Assembly: GCA_900542555.1 (NCBI GenBank)
Contig: UQNU01000032.1
Span: 1 to 24,474, forward strand
Reading direction: 5' to 3'
Origin: an uncultured Collinsella sp.
GTDB taxonomy: Bacteria; Actinomycetota; Coriobacteriia; Coriobacteriales; Coriobacteriaceae
Length of the DNA stretch: 24,474 bases
Shown: in pieces, positions 15,363 to 22,902 of the stretch
Position numbering within the stretch: the first letter of the stretch is position 1
How the letters are laid out: each line of letters starts with the position of its first letter
The notes under the pieces: generated by a model
Database searches by the model: none
What the model was told of the DNA's origin: nothing
The model's input: only the letters and a program-made list of their open reading frames with translations
Made by a program: the position numbers and the translations under genes

Positions 15363-15400
15363 CCACCACAAAGGGGACAGGCACCTTTGTGGTGGTTTTT
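15363..15400 (+). terminator. Terminator of the murT-gatD transcript, built from a palindromic repeat
   Basis: Twelve-base perfect arms CCACCACAAAGG (15363-15374) and CCTTTGTGGTGG (15384-15395) are followed by five T. It begins seven bases after the stop. The loop and inner stem carry GGGGACAGG, the core shared with the hairpin at 8023-8051, so a dispersed palindrome appears to serve as terminator here. Confidence 0.88.
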
Positions 15401-15416
15401 CAGTTTGCCAACGATA

Positions 15417-15445
15417 TGTGAACGGCTAAAAAAGTCTGCTATACT
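15417..15445 (+). promoter_or_regulatory. Probable promoter of tRNA-Glu
   Basis: TATACT at 15440-15445 is a good -10 box and ends 10 bases before the tRNA 5' end. A weak -35 (TGTGAA at 15417-15422) lies 17 bases upstream. The -35 is poor, so confidence rests mainly on the -10 and its position. Confidence 0.55.
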
Positions 15446-15455
15446 CTTTCCCGCT

Positions 15456-15532
15456 GTCCCCATCGTCTAGCGGCCAAGGACGCCACCCTTTCAAGGTGGA
15501 TATCGCGGGTTCGAATCCCGCTGGGGGCACCA
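15456..15532 (+). tRNA. tRNA-Glu (anticodon UUC)
   Basis: A complete cloverleaf can be folded. Acceptor GTCCCCA pairs with TGGGGGC, D stem GTCT pairs with GGAC, and anticodon stem CCACC/GGTGG holds loop CTTTCAA with anticodon TTC at 15490-15492. T arm GCGGG-TTCGAAT-CCCGC follows, then discriminator A and an encoded CCA at 15530-15532. The length is 74 bases before CCA. It decodes GAA and GAG. Confidence 0.97.
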
Positions 15533-15541
15533 TTTGAATTG

Positions 15542-15575
15542 AAGAGCCCGTTACCCTCGCGGTAGCGGGCTCTTT
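15542..15575 (+). terminator. Terminator after tRNA-Glu
   Basis: AAGAGCCCG (15542-15550) pairs with CGGGCTCTT (15566-15574). The stem extends inward through TTACC/GGTAG around loop CTCGC and ends in a short T tract. It begins ten bases after the tRNA CCA end. Confidence 0.8.
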
Positions 15576-15584
15576 GCTACCGAT

Positions 15585-15624
15585 ATGCCGGGATTCGAAC
15601 CCGACAGGGTGCGAATCCCGGCAT
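15585..15624. repeat. 40-base palindrome carrying a tRNA T-arm-like sequence
   Basis: ATGCCGGGATTCG (15585-15597) faces its exact reverse complement at 15612-15624, with an inner ACCC/GGGT pair. On the minus strand one side reads CGGGTTCGAATCCCG, the sequence of a canonical tRNA T arm; the other side reads GGGTGCGAATCCC, one base different. It may be the leftover 3' part of a tRNA gene that was duplicated in inverted orientation. Confidence 0.45.
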
Positions 15625-15636
15625 CATCGCAAGGCC

Positions 15637-15857
15637 TGTGGGCAAAAAATAGCAAATATGAGTACTGTTACCATTTTAGTAACAGCAATTTCATGCCTTC
15701 AGAAGACGATTTAGACGTCAGGCGTCCTACGGCGGAAGAATTGCAGACGTTTATCGGCTAAGTACTTGGACATATGTTGCGTAACACTTCATATTTTGAA
15801 AATAAATAATGCTACAGGACTTGTGACAGTACTCATATTTGACGTTTTTTGCCCACA
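15637..15857. mobile_element. Putative non-autonomous element with 35-bp inverted ends
   Basis: Positions 15637-15671 and 15823-15857 are inverted copies of each other with 31 of 35 bases identical. The ends read TGTGGGCAAAAAA inward, and both copies keep CAAATATGAGTACTGT. The 151-base interior is AT-rich. It holds a small inverted repeat CTGTTAC/GTAACAG (15665-15685) and a 22-codon open frame at 15693-15761. There is no transposase. No clear target duplication flanks it. The architecture is that of a MITE or a decayed insertion sequence. Confidence 0.55.
15693..15761 (+). pseudogene. Possible 22-codon gene fragment inside the inverted-repeat element
   Basis: An ATG-to-TAA frame encodes a short acidic peptide beginning MPSEDDLDVRR and ending EELQTFIG. 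The amino-acid mix looks protein-like and resembles the N-terminus of a longer protein cut short. There is no good ribosome binding site. I do not recognise the parent. It may be the remnant of the gene once carried between the inverted ends, or chance. Confidence 0.25.
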
Positions 15858-15910
15858 ACCCTTTATACCTAGGCAAATCGGCGGCAAAACGGGCTTCAAA
15901 GCGCCCTTCG

Positions 15911-15947
15911 CAAACAAAAACCGGGGCCCGCATGATGCGGACCCCGG
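15911..15947 (-). terminator. Rho-independent terminator of glnN
   Basis: Thirteen-base arms at 15921-15933 and 15935-15947 are complementary except for one position. In minus-strand RNA that position is a U-G wobble pair, but in plus-strand RNA it would be a C-A mismatch, which supports minus-strand use. The tail is TTTTTGTTTG. It lies 31 bases after the glnN stop. Confidence 0.9.
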
Positions 15948-15978
15948 CTCAATACCGTGACGATATGTCAGTTACGCC

Positions 15979-18066
15979 CTACACGTAGAACAGGATGTCG
16001 TCGTAGGTCGGGACCGGCCAGTAGTCGGCTGCCACGATCTCCTCCATGGCGTCCACGGCGGCACGCAGCGCATCCATAGCGGGAACGACCTCGTGCGCGT
16101 ACACGTTGGCCTGCTCCTGGCCATCGAGGGCCTCAGCCTTCTGATGCACGGCGTCAAGCGCCTTGATGGAGTCGTTGATGGTGGTGATGCCGTTGCAGAG
16201 CTTGTTGAGCGTGTTCTGCTCGCACTGCATGGCGGCCTCGGCGCCGGCGGCACGAATAGTCTCAAGGCCCTTAGCGACCTTGGTGGCATAGGCGGTAATG
16301 ACCGGGCGATAGGTACGACGCGCCTCGCGAACCATCGTGGTAGCCTCGATGTTCATGAGCTTGTTGTACTTCTCGAGCTTGCAGTCGTAGCGGCACTGGG
16401 CCTCGGCCTTGGTCAGGACACCCGTCTCCTCAAAGAGCGCAATGGCCTTATCGGAAACAAAGGCAGGCAGGGCGTCGGCCGTGGTCTTGTTGTTGGCAAG
16501 GCCGCGCTTCTCGGCCTCGACGGGCCACTCGTCGGAGTAGCCATCGCCGGAGAACAGGATGCGCTGGTGGTCGGTCAGGACCTTCTTGCAGTACTCGAGC
16601 GCGGCGTCCTGGAACTCATCCTCGGGCGTACCCTCAAGCGCGTCGGCGAAGGACTTGAGCGACTTGGCCACGGCGGCATCGAGCACCAGGTTGGAGTCGG
16701 AGACGTTCTGTTCGGAGCCGCAGGCACGGAACTCGAACTTGTTGCCGGTGAAGGCAAACGGGGAGGTGCGGTTGCGGTCGGTGTTGTCCTGCATCAGTTT
16801 GGGCAGGGTATCGGCGCCCAGGTCGAGCACGCCGCGCGTGGCATGGACGGAAGCCTTACCATCGATGATCTTCTCGACGACCTCGGTAAGCTGGTCGCCC
16901 AGGAAGATGGACATAATCGCCGGAGGAGCCTCGTTGGCGCCCAGACGATGGTCGTTGCCGGCCGAGGCAACAGAGGCACGCAGGAGCTCCTGATAGTTAT
17001 CGACGGCCTCGATCACCGCGGTGAGGAAGACGATGAACTGCAGGTTGTCGAGCGGGGTGTCGCCCGGATCGAGCAGGTTCTCGGATTCGGTGCCAAGCGA
17101 CCAGTTGTTGTGCTTGCCCGAACCGTTGATGCCCTCAAAGGGCTTCTCGTGCAGCAGGCAGACCAAGTCGTGGCGGGAGGCGATGAGCTTCATTTTCTCC
17201 ATCATGACCAGATTCTGGTCGATGGCCTCGTTGACTTCGCCATAGACGGGGGCGAGCTCATGCTGGCAGGGAGCAACCTCGTTGTGCTTGGTCTTTGCCG
17301 GAATGCCGAGCGCCCACAGTTCATCGTCCAGATCCTTCATATAGGCCGAGACGGTGGGGCGGATAGCGCCAAAGTAGTGCTCCTCGAGCTCCTGGCCCTT
17401 GCATGGAGCAGCACCAAAGAGGGTGCGGCCGGTGATGACCAGGTCCTTGCGCTTGCGGTAAGCGTCCTTCTTGATCAGGAAGTACTCCTGCTCGTCGCCC
17501 ACGGAAGGAACGACCTTCTTGGGGGTCTTGCCGAACAGCGCCAAAACGCGCTTGGACTCACGCGAGAGCGCAGTCATGGAACGCAGCAGCGGGGTCTTCT
17601 TGTCCAGGGCCTCGCCCGTGTAGGAGCAGAAAGCCGTGGGGATGCACAGGACATCGTCCTTAATGAAGGCGGGGCTGGTGGGGTCCCAAGCGGTGTAGCC
17701 ACGGGCCTCGAAGGTAGCACGCAGGCCGCCGTTGGGGAAGCTCGAGGCATCGGGCTCGCCCTGGATGAGGTTCTTGCCCGTAAACTTGGTAATGGCGGTG
17801 CCGTCGTGGTTGGGCTCCAGGAAGCTGTCGTGCTTCTCGGAAGTAATGCCCGAAAGCGGCTGGAACCAGTGCGCGTAGTGCGTCGCGCCCTTGGAGATGG
17901 CCCAGACCTTCATGGCATGGGCGACGGCGTTGGCCACATCCAGGTCGAGCGGCTCACCGCCCTCGAGGGTTGCAGCAAGGCGCTTCCAAATGTCCTTGGG
18001 GAGGTAGTCCTTCATGACTTCCTCAGAGAACACCATGGTCCCGAAGCGGTCAGTAAGATCGGCCAT
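15979..18066 (-). CDS. glnN: Type III glutamine synthetase
   Basis: Glutamine synthetase makes glutamine from glutamate, ammonia and ATP. This is the large GSIII type, found in Bacteroidetes, some cyanobacteria and various anaerobes. The 695-residue length fits GSIII (about 700) and excludes the shorter type I. Signature stretches are visible: HWFQPLSGITSEKHDSF near 67-83, the catalytic VGDEQEYFLI, KTKHNEVAPCQHELAPVYGE, GINGSGKHNNWSLGT and NRTSPFAFTGNKFEFRA. The C-terminal third is helical, as in GSIII. I chose the ATG at 18066 because AAGGGAG lies before it; an in-frame start 21 codons upstream falls in the leader. The long upstream region has inverted repeats that could mediate nitrogen control. 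No ammonium transporter or PII gene lies nearby. Confidence 0.96.
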   Translation of the reverse strand: MADLTDRFGTMVFSEEVMKDYLPKDIWKRLAATLEGGEPLDLDVANAVAHAMKVWAISKGATHYAHWFQPLSGITSEKHDSFLEPNHDGTAITKFTGKNLIQGEPDASSFPNGGLRATFEARGYTAWDPTSPAFIKDDVLCIPTAFCSYTGEALDKKTPLLRSMTALSRESKRVLALFGKTPKKVVPSVGDEQEYFLIKKDAYRKRKDLVITGRTLFGAAPCKGQELEEHYFGAIRPTVSAYMKDLDDELWALGIPAKTKHNEVAPCQHELAPVYGEVNEAIDQNLVMMEKMKLIASRHDLVCLLHEKPFEGINGSGKHNNWSLGTESENLLDPGDTPLDNLQFIVFLTAVIEAVDNYQELLRASVASAGNDHRLGANEAPPAIMSIFLGDQLTEVVEKIIDGKASVHATRGVLDLGADTLPKLMQDNTDRNRTSPFAFTGNKFEFRACGSEQNVSDSNLVLDAAVAKSLKSFADALEGTPEDEFQDAALEYCKKVLTDHQRILFSGDGYSDEWPVEAEKRGLANNKTTADALPAFVSDKAIALFEETGVLTKAEAQCRYDCKLEKYNKLMNIEATTMVREARRTYRPVITAYATKVAKGLETIRAAGAEAAMQCEQNTLNKLCNGITTINDSIKALDAVHQKAEALDGQEQANVYAHEVVPAMDALRAAVDAMEEIVAADYWPVPTYDDILFYV

Positions 18067-18492
18067 ACGGAACTCCCTTCGTATCGGCACCGCGTGAGAA
18101 GCGGTGTTGATTACTAACGAACGAGTCATAGCTTAGACTCGCCGTGTTTCCGCGACATTACCGTTATGTTGCTGTCGCGAAACCAATCAATGAGGTTACC
18201 CTATCGAGGCGGCGTTGCCACCCTCAACAGCCAATCAACTGTATAAATTGCAGACCTCTCCCCATGGTTTAAGGGTAGTCAATTTGGAATGGAGCTCTAT
18301 TAACTGGTATTTTGCATCAGATACCAGTCTTTATAGTCCGTGCCTAGATTAGCCGCTCTGTTATAGAGAAAGCCGATAGCAAGGCATCTTTGATTGGTAT
18401 CCTCAAATAGCGAGTGAAACTCCACCGTGGCACAGTGGTGCTGTAGAATCCTTACAACACATCACACTATTACGTATCTAGAGGAGCACGAT
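18067..18492. promoter_or_regulatory. Divergent control region between glnN and metF
   Basis: Three symmetric elements are visible. CACCGC/GCGGTG at 18088-18106 lies in the glnN leader. CGCGACA/TGTCGCG at 18151-18157 and 18173-18179, with flanking GTTT/AAAC, lies near likely glnN promoter sequence (minus-strand TTGATT, 17 bases, ATAACG). ACTGGTAT/ATACCAGT lies at 18303-18310 and 18321-18328, closer to metF. TAGAAT at about 18444 is a possible metF -10. I looked for SAM and cobalamin riboswitch cores and saw none. Confidence 0.4.
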
Positions 18493-19365
18493 ATGCGCGT
18501 CGACGAGGTTTTTAAGCAGGCAGCATCCCAGGGCACCGCGCCCATTTCGTTTGAGATGTTCCCGCCCAAGGGCGAGCTGACCCTCGACACGGCTCGCGAA
18601 GTGGCAGGCAATCTGTGCAAGCTTTCGCCGAGCTTTGTCTCGGTCACCTGCTCGGCCGGCGGCTCGGGCAACGGTGCCACCACCGCCCCCATCGCGCATA
18701 TGATTTCGAGCGAATTCGACACGCCCTCGGTTGCACACCTTACCTGCGTGGGCCGCTCGCATGCCGATATCGCCGCCAAGATCGACGAGTATCGCACCGC
18801 CGGCGTGGAAAACATCCTGGCCCTGCGTGGCGATCTCCCCGCCGGCGCGACCGAGGACGACAAGCCCGCCTCGGACTACGCCTACGCCCGCGACCTCATC
18901 CCCGAGCTCGTCGACGCCGGCTTTTGCGTGGGCGCCGCAGCCTACCCCGAGGGCCACATTGCCTGTGAGGATCTCAACCTCTCGGTCGAACACCTCAAGC
19001 AAAAACAGGACGCCGGCGCGAGCTTCTTTGTGACGCAGCTCTTCTTTGATAACGAGTGCTTCTACCGTTTTCGCGAGCTTGCCGACAAGGCCGGCATCAC
19101 CGTGCCCATTACCGCGGGCATCATGCCGTTTATGGGCAAGTCGCAGATCAGCCGCATGGTCTTTATGTGCGGCGCGTCGCTGCCCTCCCCTGTCATCAAG
19201 ATTCTCGCCAAGTACGAGAATGACCCCGAGAGCCTGCAGGCAGCCGGTGTAGATTATGCAGCCCGCCAGCTTTGCGACCTCAAGGAGCACGGTGCCGACG
19301 GTCTGCACCTGTACACTATGAATCGTCCTGCGATCGCCGCAACCATTATGGAGCGCCTGGGGTAA
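18493..19365 (+). CDS. metF: Methylenetetrahydrofolate reductase
   Basis: MetF reduces 5,10-methylene-THF to 5-methyl-THF, supplying the methyl group used by MetH. The 290-residue product is a normal-length (beta/alpha)8 flavoprotein. The N-terminal strand ISFEMFPPKG carries the catalytic Glu. LALRGDLP, AAYPEGH, FFVTQLFFDNE and the C-terminal GADGLHLYTMNR are all family stretches. The ATG at 18493 has GAGGAG six bases before it; an upstream in-frame start lacks one and adds unrelated residues. The stop overlaps the next start by one base (TAATG), so it is translationally coupled to the MetH reactivation gene. With metH it forms a complete methyl-transfer operon. The electron donor in anaerobes is often ferredoxin or a partner protein; none is encoded beside it. 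Confidence 0.95.
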   Translation: MRVDEVFKQAASQGTAPISFEMFPPKGELTLDTAREVAGNLCKLSPSFVSVTCSAGGSGNGATTAPIAHMISSEFDTPSVAHLTCVGRSHADIAAKIDEYRTAGVENILALRGDLPAGATEDDKPASDYAYARDLIPELVDAGFCVGAAAYPEGHIACEDLNLSVEHLKQKQDAGASFFVTQLFFDNECFYRFRELADKAGITVPITAGIMPFMGKSQISRMVFMCGASLPSPVIKILAKYENDPESLQAAGVDYAARQLCDLKEHGADGLHLYTMNRPAIAATIMERLG

Positions 19366-20165
19366 TGGAAAAACCGCACATCGATACAGCTTTTGGCGAA
19401 GTGCCGGCCGACCTTGCGTCGCCGGCGCTTTATCGTATCGATGATGCCCACCATCCCCGCGTCGATCGTGCCGAGATGTTGCGCTACCTGGGCTACGGCG
19501 GTCAGCAGATTGAGCCCGGGCTGTCGCAGCGTATTGAGCTTGTCGTTGAACGTTTGGAACTGGACATTGAGCCCCGTGGCGTGCGACGCGTGTTTGCCGT
19601 CGATGCCACGGGTGTGGACGAGCAGGGAGATCCCTGTATCCGTCTGGTCGGCACCAACGTTGAGCTGCGCGGTCGCGATATCTATCGACATCTCAAAGAC
19701 GCCCGATTTGCCGCGCTCATGGCATGCACCCTCGGCATGGACGCCGAGCGTCGCCTGCGCACCACGGGAGCCCAGCAGCCCCTAGAGGGAGCTGTGCTCG
19801 ATGCCGCGTGCTCTGCCTATGTGGAAGCTGCCGTCGAGCAGATGGACCAGCAGGTCAAGGCTGCGGCCGCCGCACACGGACTCGCCGGCAACTGGCGCTT
19901 CAGTCCCGGATACGGCGACTGCCCGCTTACGGCACAACGCTCGATCGTGAATGCGCTCAACGCCACGCGGCTCATCGGGCTTACCGTCACGCCTACCAGC
20001 CTACTCATGCCCACAAAGAGCGTGACCGCGGTGATCGGTCTGTTTGACGGCGAGGTCCACGACGCCCAGAGCCGCCCCACCTGCAATATCTGCCGCATGC
20101 GCGAGCACTGCCGCTTCCGCGCCGCCCACACCACCTGCTATTCCAGCCATTTGGGGACGGGGTAG
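19365..20165 (+). CDS. Stand-alone MetH reactivation (AdoMet-binding) domain protein
   Basis: In large MetH enzymes a C-terminal domain binds AdoMet and re-methylates cobalamin oxidised to Co(II). Here it is a separate 266-residue protein, an arrangement known from Thermotoga and many Firmicutes. The key stretch RFSPGYGDCPLTAQ near 183-196 corresponds to the RxxPGYPxCP region of E. coli MetH, followed by GLTVTPTSLLMPTKSVTAVIGL. The tail has a Cys cluster (CNICRMREHC, then C) that could bind a metal or iron-sulphur cluster. The ATG overlaps the metF stop by one base. The last five codons and the stop are supplied by the inserted palindromic element at 20147-20300, so the natural C-terminus may have been altered. 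It presumably works on the MetH encoded next. Confidence 0.88.
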   Translation: MEKPHIDTAFGEVPADLASPALYRIDDAHHPRVDRAEMLRYLGYGGQQIEPGLSQRIELVVERLELDIEPRGVRRVFAVDATGVDEQGDPCIRLVGTNVELRGRDIYRHLKDARFAALMACTLGMDAERRLRTTGAQQPLEGAVLDAACSAYVEAAVEQMDQQVKAAAAAHGLAGNWRFSPGYGDCPLTAQRSIVNALNATRLIGLTVTPTSLLMPTKSVTAVIGLFDGEVHDAQSRPTCNICRMREHCRFRAAHTTCYSSHLGTG

Positions 20166-20300
20166 AAATGGTAGATTTAGCGCTTGACTTTTGCCGTATT
20201 GTGGATCGGTTTATAGCGGAATCGCAATACGGTAAGCCACTGACACGCAAGCATCGTTGTCAAGCTTTATTTCTACCATTTCTACCCCGTCCCCAAATGG
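20147..20300. mobile_element. 154-bp composite palindromic element (REP/BIME or MITE-like)
   Basis: Positions 20147-20175 and 20272-20300 are perfect 29-bp inverted repeats. Inside lie GCTTGAC/GTCAAGC (20182-20188, 20259-20265) and CCGTATTG/CAATACGG (20194-20201, 20225-20232), so the whole unit can fold into one long hairpin. Each outer arm is also a small hairpin in its own right: CCATTT, then GGGGACGGGGTAG, then AAATGG. That core resembles the hairpins at 8023 and 15363. Two such units head to head are what a bacterial interspersed mosaic element looks like. It carries no protein gene and fills the gap between the reactivation gene and metH. Confidence 0.8.
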
Positions 20301-20318
20301 CAGGTTAGGAGCTCATTG

Positions 20319-22877
20319 ATGTTTACTCCGCTTATCACTCATGATCTGGACGGTGCCGCGTTGGCGGCGCCCGTTGATGCCGCACGCCGCAATGGCGCCA
20401 CGTACAAGACGCGCACGATCGACGATCTGCGCATTAAGGACGATCGCCTGCGTGCGGCCATCGAGGGCACGGGACACCTGCTGTTCGACGGCGGCATGGG
20501 CACCATGTTGCAGGCCGCTGGCATGAAGGCGGGCGCCCTGCCCGAGCTGCTCAACTTTGAGGAACCCCAGGTCATTACCGACATTCAGCGTCAGTACGTC
20601 GAGGCCGGCTGCGACGTGATCACCGCCAACACCTTTGGTGCCAACGCCCACAAGCTCGACGGTGCCGCCACCGTGGCAGATGTCTTTGCCGCCGCTGTCG
20701 CCTGTGCCCGCGCGGCCGGTGCCCACTACGTCGCCGGCGATATCGGTCCCATCGGCGCGCTGCTTCGCCCCCTGGGTACCCTGAGCTTCGACGAGGCCTA
20801 CGACCTCTTTGCCGAGGAAGTGCGCGCCGGCGTCGCCGCGGGTGTGGACCTCTTTATTATCGAGACCATGACCGACCTGGCCGAGATCAAGGCGGCCGTC
20901 CTCGCCTGCCGCGAAAACTCCGACCTGCCCGTCTTTGCCACCATGACCTTTGAGGAAGATGGTCGCACCTTCCTGGGAACGAGTCCCGAGGTGGCCGCCA
21001 TCACGCTCGACGCTATCGGCACCGACGTTTTGGGCATCAACTGCAGCCAGGGACCGGCCGAGCTACGAGGACTCGCCGCACGTATGCTCACCGTTACCGA
21101 CAAGCCTGTTATGGTGCAGGCCAACGCAGGACTGCCCCACGTAGACGATGACGGCAATACCGTCTTTGATATCCAGGCCCCCGAATACGCCGAGGCCGTC
21201 GCCGGCATGATCGCCGACGGCGTGAGCGTCGTGGGCGGTTGCTGCGGCACCACGCCGGCGCACATGGCGGCCTTGCGCACGCTTATCGACAACCACACGC
21301 CCAGCCCGCGCCACCGCAAGCCCAGCATGTCGGTCACAAGCGCCCAGACCGTGGTGGACCTTCCCTGCGACGGCCACAAGATCGCCGTCATCGGCGAGCG
21401 CATCAACCCCACCGGCAAAAAGCGCCTGCAGCAGGCCCTGCGCGACGGCGACCTGGACTACGTTGTGAGCCAGGGCATCAGCCAGCAAGAGCAGGGCGCC
21501 GACATCCTGGACGTTAACGTGGGCCTGCCCGAGATCGACGAGGTCAAGATCATCCAACAGGCGACCGAACAGCTCCAGGGCTCCACGCTGCTGCCGCTGC
21601 AGATCGACTCCACCGACCCCGCAGCCGTCGAGGCCGCCGTGCGCCGCTACGCCGGCAAGCCCATCATCAACTCGGTCAATGGCAAGCAGCAGATCATGGA
21701 TGAGATCTTTCCGCTGGTCGCCCACTACGGCACCAACGTTGTCGGCCTTACGCTCGACGAAGGCGGCATCCCCGATACCGCCGAGGCCCGCTTCGCCATC
21801 GCCGAGCGCATCGTTGCCGAGGCTGCCCGCTACGGCATCGGACCGGACCGCATCCTCATCGACTGCCTGGTCATGACCGCCTCGACCAATCAACACCAGG
21901 CCGAGCAGATCCTGCGCGCCATGTCCCTGTGCAAGGAGCGTCTGGGCGTCAAATGCGCGCTCGGCGTGTCGAACATCAGCTTTGGCCTGCCTGCCCGCCC
22001 GCTGCTGGGTTCGGTCTTTTTGGCCGCCGCCTTCGGCGCGGGCCTGGACGCCCCCATCATGAACCCGGGCTCCAAGCGCTTTATGGATACCGTCTACAGC
22101 TATCGCGTCCTGAGCGTTGAGGACGAGGGCTCGACCGGATACATCGAGCGCTACGCCGGCTGGACCGATCCGTACAAGATCGCCGCCAACCCGGCAGCAG
22201 CTCAGGCCGCATCGACCGACGCTGTGCCTGCCGCGGGCACCGACGGCACCGACGGCAACGACGACCCCATCCGCCACATGGTCGTCTCGGGCCGCAAAGG
22301 CGAGATCGCGGCCGAGACCGAGCATCTGCTGGCAGACCACGACGCCATGGACCTCATCAACAATCACTTTATCCCCGCCCTCGACGAGGTTGGCGTCCTC
22401 TTTGACCAGGGTAAGTTCTTCTTGCCGCAGCTCATGGCCTCGGCCGAAGCCGCACGCGTGGGCTTCGACACCATCAAGCGTCTGATGCCCGCCGGCGAGA
22501 TTGCCGACAAGGGCAAGATCTGCGTGGCCACCGTCAAGGGCGACATCCACGATATTGGCAAGAACATCGTCAAAATGCTGCTCGACAACTACGGCTACAC
22601 CGTCTTTGACCTGGGCCGCGATGTCGATCCGCAGGAGGTACTCAAGACCGTCAAGGAGCGCGATATCAAACTCGTCGGCCTCTCGGCGCTTATGACCACC
22701 ACCGTCGTGGCCATGGAGGAGACCATCAAGCTGCTTCATGCTGAGGTGCCGGGCGTCAAGATTATCGTAGGCGGCGCCGTGCTCACCCCCGAATACGCCA
22801 AGCAGATCGGCGCTGACTACTACGCCAAGGACGCCGCCGAAAGCGCTCGTATCGCCGAAGAGGTCTTTGGGCAGTAA
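20319..22877 (+). CDS. metH: Cobalamin-dependent methionine synthase, short form without reactivation domain
   Basis: It transfers the methyl of 5-methyl-THF through cobalamin to homocysteine. The 852-residue product has three modules. The homocysteine barrel (about 45-325) has zinc ligands Cys242 (GINCSQG) and Cys308/309 (GGCCGTTP). The pterin barrel (about 360-620) has GERINPTGKK and NVNVGLPEID-type stretches. The cap plus Rossmann cobalamin domain (about 655-852) has the cobalt ligand His744 in DIHDIGKNIV. The activation domain of full-length MetH (about 1200 residues) is absent and is encoded upstream. A low-complexity linker near 628-648 (Ala, Asp, Gly, Thr) precedes the cap. About 40 residues come before FDGGMGTML, longer than usual. 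The ATG at 20319 is firm, with AGGAG at 20307-20311, downstream of the inserted element. Confidence 0.96.
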   Translation: MFTPLITHDLDGAALAAPVDAARRNGATYKTRTIDDLRIKDDRLRAAIEGTGHLLFDGGMGTMLQAAGMKAGALPELLNFEEPQVITDIQRQYVEAGCDVITANTFGANAHKLDGAATVADVFAAAVACARAAGAHYVAGDIGPIGALLRPLGTLSFDEAYDLFAEEVRAGVAAGVDLFIIETMTDLAEIKAAVLACRENSDLPVFATMTFEEDGRTFLGTSPEVAAITLDAIGTDVLGINCSQGPAELRGLAARMLTVTDKPVMVQANAGLPHVDDDGNTVFDIQAPEYAEAVAGMIADGVSVVGGCCGTTPAHMAALRTLIDNHTPSPRHRKPSMSVTSAQTVVDLPCDGHKIAVIGERINPTGKKRLQQALRDGDLDYVVSQGISQQEQGADILDVNVGLPEIDEVKIIQQATEQLQGSTLLPLQIDSTDPAAVEAAVRRYAGKPIINSVNGKQQIMDEIFPLVAHYGTNVVGLTLDEGGIPDTAEARFAIAERIVAEAARYGIGPDRILIDCLVMTASTNQHQAEQILRAMSLCKERLGVKCALGVSNISFGLPARPLLGSVFLAAAFGAGLDAPIMNPGSKRFMDTVYSYRVLSVEDEGSTGYIERYAGWTDPYKIAANPAAAQAASTDAVPAAGTDGTDGNDDPIRHMVVSGRKGEIAAETEHLLADHDAMDLINNHFIPALDEVGVLFDQGKFFLPQLMASAEAARVGFDTIKRLMPAGEIADKGKICVATVKGDIHDIGKNIVKMLLDNYGYTVFDLGRDVDPQEVLKTVKERDIKLVGLSALMTTTVVAMEETIKLLHAEVPGVKIIVGGAVLTPEYAKQIGADYYAKDAAESARIAEEVFGQ

Positions 22878-22902
22878 CACAACGGAAATAACCGAGCACC
22901 AA

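Larger units (their letters stand above)
15576..15978. other. Gene-poor region downstream of tRNA-Glu
   Basis: Apart from the entries listed here (palindrome at 15585, inverted-repeat element at 15637-15857, glnN terminator) this stretch has no credible full gene. Its base composition is visibly more AT-rich than the flanking genes, which together with the repeats suggests inserted DNA beside the tRNA. Confidence 0.5.

Noticed and set aside
15766..15960. 64-codon plus-strand frame after the tRNA region
   Set aside because: It runs across the right inverted end of the 15637-15857 element and the glnN terminator stem, and has no domain or convincing start site.
16093..18117. 674-codon plus-strand open frame opposite glnN
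   Set aside because: Shadow of the type III glutamine synthetase, which has every family motif on the minus strand.
18067..18492. SAM riboswitch upstream of metF
   Set aside because: No S-box core or SAM-II/III-like layout could be found; the visible structures are simple dyads.
20231..20245. GCCACTG resembling part of a cobalamin riboswitch upstream of metH
   Set aside because: The rest of the riboswitch (B12 box and conserved core) is missing, and the bases lie inside the palindromic element.
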